Assembly (NCBI GenBank): GCA_949130485.1
Contig: OX422192.1
Location: 1,490,231 to 1,554,230 of the forward strand
DNA from: Agelas oroides
Taxonomy: Eukaryota; Porifera; Demospongiae; Agelasida; Agelasidae
Reading direction: 5' to 3'
DNA: 64,000 nucleotides
Position numbers and translations under genes: made by a program
In this document: piece after piece, positions 42,045 to 53,211 of the stretch
Layout: each line of letters opens with the position of its first letter
Position numbering within the stretch: position 1 is the first letter of the stretch
Notes under the pieces: model-generated
Seen by the model: only the letters and a program-made list of their open reading frames with translations
What the model was told of the DNA's origin: nothing
The model's database searches: none

Positions 42045-42360
42045 GAGATCATTTCAAGGCAGGGCCGTAGCCACCGGTCAGGTTAGTCCGGTTGAAACCG
42101 GACCACTTTTTCCCTCACTTGTGGCCTGCTTTTTGTTGCCTCATCTGCGAAGGGTGTGGCTTGCGAGGTTAGTGAACAATCAGAAAGATGCTGTACGGCA
42201 CAATGGGCAAAAAGGGTGGATATTCATACATGTGAAACTCTGTCATCTGGCCTCCGAGAAGCATCGTTTTGGCCCAAAAATGGTCCCAGAAGCAATCAGT
42301 CAGAGCCTAAAATTTTCTGAGGAGAGCATGCCCCCAGATCCCGCCTGTTGTTGCATGTTT
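42045..42360 (+). repeat. Single copy of the 376-bp repeat (unit B)
   Basis: Unexpanded counterpart of 15930-17000, preceded by (CA)n with CGCA interruptions at 41882-42040. Confidence 0.8.
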
Positions 42361-42993
42361 TACGCACATAACCTGACCACTGATGACTACAACCCTGCAA
42401 GGTGTGGAAGGTGTGTATGTTGCAGGTGCTGAAGGAGAAATGTATGGACAGTGTCTCCAAACAAACACAACTCAATGTTTCAACTAACACTCCTCAACTA
42501 ACCTCTTCACCAAAGAATGGCAGGAAATTAGAGAGCATATTGTATGATACAGTTTGTACTTTGTATAATTATTATTTTTGAAGTATCATTGTGTCTAATC
42601 ACACATTCTTTTTTCTATAACAATTTTGCAATAATGCAAGGGTACATAAATAGCAATTGCTAACTTGATAATGCACCCAGATAGAAGTCCAATTAATTCA
42701 AGTGTTAAGTATTAGGAGATGTATTAAGTGCATGACATAGTATAGTTCATTTGAAAGAATGTAATGACTGCAGCTGGCAGATGGAGGTAGCTGTTCCATA
42801 TAAGCTGCAGTATGTGCAGAGAGATAGAACTTTCAGTATAGAACACCCACTTGGTGCATGCGCCTAAGTTCTGGCAGACAACAGCTGTTATACCCAGTGT
42901 AGGGTCAGTGAATTTGGAATCTGGAAATATTACGTGGAAGTGGGAGGGGCTAGGGAATAATTGTCCTCGATCTCTTGCAATTGTCGACTCGCG

Positions 42994-45900
42994 ATGGTAG
43001 ACATTGAGGTGGATTCCGACTTCAATATCCACACCAGCTACCACAACGACTTCTTCCTGTTGAGAACGAGGGTGCTGGTGAACGGAGAGAACGCGACGAT
43101 CACGTCCGTCAAGGAAGGAGTCTATGAGGAACCCGTCCTGAACTTTCGCCATGATGGTACCACCATCAGCGCAAAGCTTTGGTCACTCACAAACACTCTT
43201 TCACCCGTCTTGGCTCAATATGGGGTCTACCATGTGAATACGTTTTATTACGAGCAGTCGCCTCTTTTTCATCTCGTCTTCAGCTCTGAATCCAGTTTAA
43301 GGCTGTTTCTGGTCAAGATTCCAAAGGTTAGATCTGCCATGCAGTCAGAGCTTCAGTCGGTACTTATGAAGACCAGTCATGTCGACCAAACCGAATCCCA
43401 GTCCTTCACTGTCAAAGTCCAACCAGAACTATTTCTGGTTTCTCCCAATCGACAAGATAGAAAGGGAGCAGAACTCCATCTGGTGACCACAGAGAACTGC
43501 TCCCTCTTTGTGAGCCGCTGGAAGAACAGCAAACTGTTTGACTTTGGATCACTGTACCAGGAGGAAGGTATGTTCATCTCTACAGTAGGATAATCTAAAA
43601 TTTATTAGAGCAGCAAAATGTCCAAAGATAAAGTATATTAATTTTAGTGTGAGTTTACTCAAGTATTAGCTCCTACTGAATTCCTTTCCACATTGCATTC
43701 TTTGTGGGAAGGATAGTTACTCAACTGTAGCAACCAATACTTACTAACACAATTCATGGTGTTGTGTCCAGCTTTGGAACATTAAGATTTCATACGTACT
43801 GATGGTGGAAAGGAATTCAGTAGGAGCTACTATGGAGTAAACTCACTATCCTTTCACTAAATATACTGCATTCTTTGTGTCGTGCAACTGTAGTAGTGAA
43901 ATACTTTGCTCAAATTAAATCCAGCTAGGAAAGCAATGAGTCAAGAATATCTGCTCCACACTAACTAATGGTACATGCAAATATCTCATAAAGACAGAAC
44001 CAAGTGAGGCTCTTGAATTGCAATAAGCTTGTGTCTGGAACTGAAGTAAGTTGATTTTTGGAACTGCAGAAATAAAACTAAAATGCATTTTGGTAAGGCA
44101 TTTTTCATTAAAATGTTTAGTAATTAAAACTAAAACTAAACTCACTACTATCTTAGTCCACTAATTAAAAACTACAACTAAAAGTACCGATACTAACTCT
44201 TTTTAGATTTAGTAATTAAAACTTAACTAACAATTTGTGACATGTATGTACTACATGGTTAAAGGATCATTCTCACATTCCATCTACACATACATGCACA
44301 CATGCTCACACAGGTTCCTCCAGCTCTACAACTGGTACTACCAGTGTTCCCACTTCTACAAAACGGAAGTCCCTGATTTCAACCCGACAACCTCCCCTTC
44401 CTGCCTTCAAGAAACCGACCTTCAATGAGGAGTGGAGGAAGAAGCGACAGGGACAAAGGGAGTTCGTGGGGAGAGAAACAGCTGCAGAAGGTGTGTGTAT
44501 GTACAGTAACTGTGTGCCTTAAGTTGGCTCTGTCATGTGCAGTTGATTGATTCAAGTGAGATCAAGGTCTTGATCATGTGGTTCAAGTGCCAAGCTAACT
44601 GTGAGGGCAGAGATTGGCCAAAGCAAGTGGTCTGGCTGGTCCGGTTTTGGCCAGACCAGGTTTTACGGTCATTTTTGGAAATGTGCATGCTCAGATAATG
44701 AAATTTTTGCACTTGCGCAGCTGCACCGAGCAATAACTTGTGCTCATACCACGCCATGGCTACAGCAACTGGCAGTATCACCGACTCCACGGCACAAGAT
44801 AAAAAGCCACATCATCCAGCGAACTAGAAGTTTCCCAAGCGCAAAAAGAAAGCAGTGTCCCATGCTTTCCAATCTGCTTAGTTTAGCCAGTGCCAGTGGC
44901 AATGACTTCACTTCATGGCTAAGCATGCGCTAGCACAGAACTAAAGGGTGTGACGTCATTTAATTAATTAGGGGTGTGGCTTACCACATCCATGGTTGGA
45001 CCAGCTCCCAGGTGCTTGCTACGGCCCTGCAGAGATCAAAGGATTGTAACAAGCACAGCCATAGCCGGGTTTATTAGTTCTAGTATCAGGGTAGGCCACT
45101 GACCATGAATTTGTACTCAGCATGAACATTCTCACATGTTGCTTGTTAACTTTAACCTTTATTGATCCCTGCAGCCACACCTCCGCAAATTGCATCCCAA
45201 CCAACAACCCTGGAGGAAATCACTGCAGGGAGGCCTGTTACGTTCTCAATCCAAGCCACTGGAACAGAACCGCTGAATTACCAGTGGCAGTGTTGGAAGC
45301 CTGAAGGAGAGGAGGACGAGAGTGAGGCCTGGCAGGACCTCACCTGTGATGGTGTCAAGTTTCAAGAGGTGAAAGCTGGACTGAAACTCACTGCAGTCCA
45401 GGCATGTGATGCAGGCTACTATCGGTGTGTGGTCTCCAACTCTGCTGGAAGTGAAACTTCACAGTGTGCAAACCTTGTTGTTGGTAAGCCCCAGTAATTA
45501 CATAATCTTGTGAACACAAGTCACAACTTAACACTTCCTTTGCTTTCATGTAGTTGCTGACCTATGTGACCTTATGAATGAACTGACAGAGGTGAACAAC
45601 TGGATGCACTTGGGTCTCAACCTGGGGCTTAAAATACCAACACTGGAGGCCATTCAGATCGACAAAGGTACTACTGCAGATCGTCGCACCCAGATGCTTA
45701 TTGATTGGCAGAAGCGAGCTACTCCCACGTGGTCTGCTGTGCTCCAGGCATTGGTTAAGATGGGGATGAGACATCTTGCCTCTCAGCTAGCACGGAAACA
45801 TGGTTAGCTCCATCCTGATGAAAATCAACTTCGCTGTCATAATAATATTTTACTCATCTTCAGGAATCCCTGTGCCCAAGCCATCTAAGGATGAAGCTTT

Positions 45901-48900
45901 GGAGCAACTACGGAACCTTCCTCAACAAGAAGAGGTAAAATGGTATAACAATCACTAACACTGTCATACAATGCTTACTGTTTCATATGATCTCTAAAAG
46001 CCCACCAGATCCAAGCTACTTGCCAAAGTTCAAAACTGCAGACAGAACATCAGTAAAATGGATGAGCAGTTAAAAGATTCCAACCAGCGGCTAAGGGAGA
46101 CACAGGAAGCTAAACAGACTATTGATGACAGCATCAACCAGCTACTCAGTAGCTTTCCTAGACTCTATGAAAATGTCCAAACTGTTGCCGATGAGAAAAA
46201 CAGTCTCAGGAAGGAGCTCGAATCCAAGGAACGTGAGTGTCAGTTGTTGACTGAAATGCGTGACACAATTAAAGCAAAAGACCAACAAGCTTCGGCTTAC
46301 AACAAGTTGCTAGAAGAAAAGCATCAGAAAGATTTAGAATTGCTAGAAGAGAAAATCATCAAGAAACGGAAGAAGATTAAGAAGTTGAAAGAAGAGCTAC
46401 AGAGGAAGGATTCTGAGCTCCAGGCTGCCCAGCAAGAAGCCAGAACACAACAAGCAGAACTATCAGACCTCCAAGCACAGCTGAAGAAGAAACACGATGA
46501 TATGAAAAGCTTGCAGAGTAAGAATGAAAAGCTGGCCAGTTCCTGCAACTCAGCAAGGGAGCAAGTCAGTGAACTTGTCCAGCTCACGCTTACTCTTTCC
46601 TCTGATAAAGGGAAAATGGAGGTATGATTTCGCAGTTCATAGGTTGTCCTCCATGTATTACTCACATTCATTTATTATGCAATACTCACATTTTGTCTTC
46701 ATTTTGTAGCAACAACTCATGGATGCGAAAACGGAGTCAGACCTCAAATCACAACAAATCAAAGCCTGCAATGCAAACATCAGTCACCTCAGTAAAGAGG
46801 TTGAAGCTCTATCATGTTCTCTCCAGGAGAAACAAGCCACAGTATCACAGCTTGAGAGAAAACTACAGTCACACCAGCAGGCAGCTATTACTCCGGAACA
46901 GCTGTTGGAGTTGCTCAAACTGGCACCTCAGACAGCTGAACTAGAGCGCAGGTTGCAGGAGGCAGAGTACCAGAAGCAGCAAGCAGAGTTGGAGAGGGAG
47001 ATGGCTATTAAAGAGATGGAGGCCCAGAAGAAATTTCAAATGAACCTTCATGCACAACTTGGAACATGTAAGTTGTGAACAAAAATTGTTTGAACATGTG
47101 TGCTCAACTACACTACAGTTGATATATGAAGTACATTGTTGTACTCTTTTCATTGCTCTCCTCCTAGGGTTGGAGGGTTCCATTCCAGATGCTCCTGCAG
47201 CTCCAATCAATGGAGGAACCAAGAGTGGGAGTGACAAGCCTAAGGTAAGTTTAGACATAGTTACTACAGGGTACTAATTTTCTAGGACCAGAAGCTAGGT
47301 ATAGCTTTCCAACTATAGCAGCTGTTTGGATTTGTAGCTACAAATTGCCAAGAAAAACTGCCAACAGACTATACGACAGCAGGGATAGATGCTAGCAATA
47401 AAATGTCAACTCTTATTTTACCACCAAAGTTACAGAGCCTCTGGTTTTTTGATGCTATACAGATCAGGGTATTATTATTTTATCTTAAATAAGGTGCTAC
47501 AGCTTTATTTATTGTGCTCAAAAAGTGTTCTGAAGAGTGCAGTAGTGATCTTGTAGTGCACAACATTCTGTACACTATGATTGTTTACAGTAAATACAGT
47601 GAGGTTGTAATTAGTTTGGCTCCACAAAGTCTGGGTTTCAGACATATAAGGCGCAATTTTGGCAGCTGCTCACTGTGTGAATTCAAAAATTTTTTGCTTG
47701 CTGAATAGCTAGCTAGCAGTTTGTGTTTACCTAGAGTTCTCACTAGAGCTCTTACTCTTTAGACTTGTGCAGTTTATTCAGTTAGTTTTAAGTCTAGGCA
47801 CTGCTAGAGAATTGTCTGAAGGCTAGTTGCTAGCCTAAAACAAGGTGAGTCATATTTTTCAGTATGCAACCCTAGCTAGTTGGATAGCTCCATGTGCAGC
47901 TGCCAAAATTATTGTATGGTTTTCAAGAACATTTTGCTGGCATTCATACACTTAGTTTAATAGCTGCTCTAGGAAAGTGAAAATGGAGCTAACTAAAGCT
48001 ATATGGAGCTACCAACTACAATGGGAAGCTATACTGTTATTTTAGTATGATGTCACAGAAATGGTGGGCACCCCAGGACATTTACCTCTTTCAGTTGCTG
48101 CAATTTTGCCTCTTCTAGCACAAATAAATACTAGTAGCACCTGTTGCTGGACAAAAATATGTGTACACAGCTGTTTAAAGTGCTAATACTCTTTGCCCAC
48201 TAATTTCTATGATGTCATACTATTGCAACGGCTACTGCCGAGGGTGTATCAGGCTGCTGGAGGCAGCGAGAGGACATACACAATTAAATACAGCTGTGAA
48301 AGAAAACAGAATGCTAAAAATAGTGTGAAAAAATGATTATTTTATGCCCTCTCTCTGCTATGGCCGATACACTCTTGTTATTACATAATACATGTAACTG
48401 AAAAAGGTGTGCCGAAGCTCTGGGCATGTGCTGGTGGTTAATTTTTAATTAGCGTCCACTTTAGGACACGCTATGAAGTAATAAACTTGTTTTATATTTC
48501 AGACGCACCTCCTCAGTGAGCTAACATGGAGGAGGCTGCCAGACATGCCAAGAGCAATGGTGTGGCCACAGTCAGTAACAGTGGATACAGTTGTGTACAT
48601 TGCAGACAGAGGAAGGCGCAGTGGTGACATACTCAGATATGACCCACACAACAACCAGTGGACTGTACTACCACACTATCAATACTGGTTCTTTACCATC
48701 ACAGAACTGACCCACCAACTGGTGGTGGTTGGTGGTTGTGATGTGTCCACTCTCAAGACGATCAAGACTGTATCTGTCTACTGTCCATCAGAGAGGAGCT
48801 GGAAAGATCCCTACCCTCCAATGAACACACCTCGTATGTTACCAGCTGTATCCACTTACCACCAACGTCTGGTGGTGGCAGGTGGGCGTGATGATAGTTA

Positions 48901-49384
48901 CACTTACCTAGCTACTGTGGAAATCCTTGATACATCTGCTAGCCATTGTCAGTGGCTCTCTGCCGCACCACTCCCCGTGAGATGCAATCTAATGTCAGCC
49001 GCCATTACACACGGTACGTTGTACCTACTAGGAGGTTCGCTGGGCAAGAAAGTACTCAGCGTGTCTCTCTCAGCCCTTACACAAACTGACAAGCCACCCG
49101 CACAGTGGCGCACACTCCCCGACGCCCCGCTGGAGTGCTCTACGGCCATCGCTGTCCATGGATCTCTGTTGGCAGTGGGAGGAAGCCATGGCGGACAAAG
49201 AAGCTCAGCCATTCATGTCTACGACCAGGAGAAGAACGCGTGGAACAAGGTGGGAGACTTACCTACTGAACGAATATTTTGTGCGTGCTGTCTGCTGCCG
49301 AGCGGAGAGATTCTTGTTGCTGGTGGACAAGACAAAGAAGGCCGAGACATTAGGCGAATGGACGCAGCAGCTGTAAAGGACTAA
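42994..49384 (+). CDS. Ig-Death-coiled-coil-Kelch receptor-like protein, copy 3
   Basis: Nine exons: 42994-43567, 44314-44490, 45175-45483, 45554-45802, 45864-45934, 46001-46621, 46710-47067, 47168-47244 and 48503-49384. Total 3318 nt, 1105 residues. The domain order is the same as in copy 2. Over exons 1-8 I see only two amino-acid changes (AGK to AGR and SLCAN to SQCAN, both in the Ig exon). The kelch exon differs at about 40 positions plus a two-residue insertion in the first blade (DRGRRSGDI versus DRYSRVI). Changes cluster after the GG pairs (GGCDVSTLKTI, GGRDDSYTYL, GGQDKEGRDI) and before propeller strands. The domain reading is firm. Ligand, partners and pathway are unknown. Confidence 0.9.
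43649..43846. mobile_element. Foldback element in receptor intron 1 (copy 3)
   Basis: Same inverted repeat as 18286-18483, so it was inserted before these two genes separated. Confidence 0.75.
44615..45028. mobile_element. 414-bp non-autonomous element in receptor intron 2 (copy 3)
   Basis: Same element and target duplication as 19256-19670 with a 1-base deletion. Shared by both genes, so older than their duplication. Confidence 0.75.
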
Positions 49385-49399
49385 CCGTTGTGTTGTAAT

Positions 49400-49436
49400 C
49401 TCGTTCCCAGGCTACCTTAGCTGGTCTGGGAACGAG
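49400..49436. repeat. Stem-loop just downstream of kelch stop (copy 3)
   Basis: Same hairpin after the third kelch exon. It is retained although the sequence beyond it has diverged from units A and B. Confidence 0.6.
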
Positions 49437-51174
49437 GCATTTTCTGATCTTTCATTTTTGTACTCTGACCTTGATTTTTTTTTGCACTCTGATCTTTGTC
49501 ATTTCTGATGCGTGCGCTGTTCAGCGGTCGAAGCAGATCGTCCTGTAGATCAGTGACAGTGAACTAGTACCTGCATGCTGCTGACTCCCAGGAAACTATC
49601 AGCTATGAAACAGAAGGCCGCATTTATAGTGCTTGCATAGTCTCGCAAGCCGAACCCACTACCGCAATCTCGGATCCAGCAGCATAGGGTAAGCATGCGT
49701 AACAAAATACCTTTGCACAGGGCACGTTACAGTATCCTCATCCCTTCAATGGACAATTCATGATCAGTAAGATCACCAATTTCCTGCTACAGGATTATTG
49801 CTTTGGAGGGAGGTGTGTATGATGGAATGCTGGCATGAATACTTCCATGCAACTTGTTTTTGGTCGCACAAAGCCAAACCTGCGTGGGAGAACTGCATAC
49901 CTTAGACTCCCTTTCAGAGGCTTGGACAATTGGTGTGAATTGTTGATCCAAGCTGAAATGGGCTATTCCATTTAATCCCCCCACCGTGGAGAAACAGATT
50001 TCATTCCCTGCTTTGGACAGCAAAAATTGTAGCACACCCCCCTTTGGACACAATCAAAGCAGGCTATTGAAACTCCTGGATGCAATCAATTTGGGCATTT
50101 TTTACCCCCAGGACATAATTATTTTTTTTGTTTTTGTTTTTGCTTTTTACCACCCTCCCCCTCCCACAGACATACTAACTTGACTACAACCGCCTTAGAC
50201 GTAATTAATGTTCATCGTGTTTGCCTATTTAGTGGAATAGCTCAATCTGTCTACTCCATAGTTGCTGTGACTTTGTGATCAATCTGAAGGCAGGCAGCAT
50301 GCACATTGTATGATTAATGCAATTTGCATACATTATGTGTAAGCAATAGCGCATAAGAACGGGCGGCTTGAGTGAGAGTGTGTAATTCCAATAGAGGCCT
50401 GTAGTCTGGTCAAAATTATTGAAAATAGAACACCCGGTCACATGCTTAGCAACAATGCCTTATGTCTACGCAGCATACCCAGTACATGTTACTATTTTTA
50501 GTACTGGTAGTAAATTCTGACCAGTTTCAAATTTTACCAAGTTAACTACATCCTGCACTTGGATGTTTTTATGTGGAAAGTTGGTCCCCTCTTTGTAGCC
50601 ATGCACTACAGAACACCAGCTCATTACATTGATGAGCTGAACTGCAACAGCACATGCTGTAGCTAGCTGCAACTACCGGTAATGATGTCATGGTTTGATT
50701 AAGCCCAGCCATGCCCATAATTTACATTTTTCTTTATCAAAAAAATTTACCTGAAATAATACAGGCCTATACATTCAACACCATGATTTAGAAAACATTG
50801 GCCCTCATGCTCAGTGGCACCCTCCCCATGCTTAAGAATACTATAGCCCATGCAGGAGGTCACAAGTCCCTCGGAATCAGTGTATGCAGTAGTTCAATAT
50901 TGATATTGATATTGTCTCATGGGGAGAGGGTGATCCTTCGACCAGACCTGGAATGAGCTAGCCCTAACTGTGCCACTCCCAGATTTTGTCTTGTCAAGAT
51001 AAAATCTGGGAGTAGCCTGGGAACAAGGCTACTATACCAAGTCCTGCAGACCCTCTGACTGCACATCAGAACCCCAGAAGGTTGAGAAACATCCAAACAA
51101 GTTGGTGTGTGTAATGGGTTCAAAAATGATAAACAATGAAATATTAAAATCTAATCTATGACTGTCGGTTGGTC
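49437..51174. other. Diverged spacer between receptor and IMPDH (unit C)
   Basis: Only patchy similarity to the A/B spacer. It contains a fragment of the 33240 MITE end (about 49637) and a fragment of the 35728 foldback (about 50345-50455). A piece like the A/B sequence flanks the IMPDH terminus. No gene seen. Confidence 0.55.
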
Positions 51175-53068
51175 CTAGAACAGTCTCTTCTCATACCTGC
51201 AAGTGAAACAGGAGAGGAGACAGTGGAATGATGACGTTGTTATAAAATTAAGGTAGCTATAGTTTTTGTCCCAAGTGCTGGAGTTTCGAATGTTTGCGAA
51301 GTGAAAAACGTACCACTTCTTTGTGAGTGTTGCAAGTACAGCACAACAACTAAGGACCACAATTTGAATCATGGGTGGTAAAGTTGACAGACCACCCTAA
51401 TGAAGTCCCACTGTCTACTTACGAGTGTAATCCGTGGACCCCTCCCTCCACGATGGCCGAGTTTGTCCTCTTCTCAAACCTCAGCTCCCCACTGTACATC
51501 ATGGAGCGGAGGCTAGTCAGACTGCGGGCTCCCACGTCCTGACAGCTGTGCTGCACCCCTGTGGGAGACACAGACACACCTCATATAAACACTGTACTGT
51601 GATGTCATAATAATATCGTATTTCGTTTTTTTCGTTGCAAAAATATTTAAAATGTACGAAAATGTTTTACGCATTGGTTGGCCCCTGCCACACGCAAGCA
51701 CTTTCCCAATTGCTGCTGCCCATACCGTATAGCGGGAAATTTTCGCTGGGTGCAAATTTTCGCGATTTTCGCAGACAGACCTACTTCCGCGGAAATAAAA
51801 ACCGATGGAAATTGATGACATCATTACGTGCGTACATCGAGTACCCATGTGAACGTGATGGTTCTCTACAGTTTGTCTGCCTTCTAAATGGTTGCTGTAA
51901 AGGCCTATCAGCCTCCTACTGTACAAAATACCAACAAAACCATAAGAGACGCTCTGAAGATGTCGCATCAACCGGTAGGGGTGTGGTCACAGCGTCCCGC
52001 TTTTTGCGAAAATAAAAACCGCGAAAATTTCTTCTGAAGAGCCTGGACGCTTTTCCACGAAAATTTGCACCAGCGAAAATTTCCCACTATACGGTATATC
52101 CTTGTATACGTGGTAGCCTATATATAACACAAGCCATCTCCTTTTCACAAGCCATCTCTTGGCACACAGTGAGATCTCCTCAATTAATGCTCACCCACAC
52201 GACTTGTAAAATTATTTTTGTTCAATTTGGTCTGTGCGAAAATTATTTTACCCGAATATAATTTTTTGGGACATAAATTTACTAGACGAAAAAAAAGCGA
52301 ATTACGGTAGACTACCCTCAAAACAATAATCTCCCATACCTGCTAGGAGGTAAGGTATGAACTGGAATATGGATCCCTTGTCCACCACGGACCCAGACAC
52401 ACCCTGTGCCACCTTGACCCTCTCCCCCTCACTGAAGTAGCGATGTTGACTGCCACTGTTCTTCTCCATTGCACTCAGAGACCCCATGCCTTGAGGGAGG
52501 GGGGGATGGGAGGGGAGGGAGGGAGGGAGAAGAGGGTGGAGAGGGAGAGGGAGAGGAAGGAGGGAGGGAGTCAGGAGGAAGGAAAGAGAGGGAGGGAGGG
52601 AGGGAGGAAGAGAGGGTGGAGAGGGAGAGGGAGAGGAAGGAGGGAGGGAGGGAGGAAGAGAGGGAGGGAGGAAGGGAGGGAGGTAAGAGGGAGGGAGAAG
52701 GGAGGGAGGAGGGAGGAGGGAGGGAAGAGGGAGGGAGTGAGGGGAGGAGGAAAGGAGAGAGAAGGAATGGATGCTGAACAAGGGGAACAAGGACAGAGGC
52801 TAGTTATGTTTAAAGACCAGCTGAACATCCCTACCTCTGTATTTCTTCAGTCTCACTCCGTCCTGAAAGTAGTACTGACCGGGGGCCTCTGCTGTCCCTG
52901 CCAGCAGAGACCCCATCATCACTGTGGACGCACCCAGTGCTAAAGCGTTCGCAATGTGGCCCACACTTTGTATCCCCCCGTCTGCGATGACTGGTACACT
53001 AAATCTCCGGGCATACTCTGCCACTTTGTAGACTGCGGTACCTTGTGGCCGGCCCACTGCCAGTACCT

Positions 53069-53159
<91 letters not shown>

Positions 53160-53164
53160 ATGCA

Positions 53165-53211
<47 letters not shown>

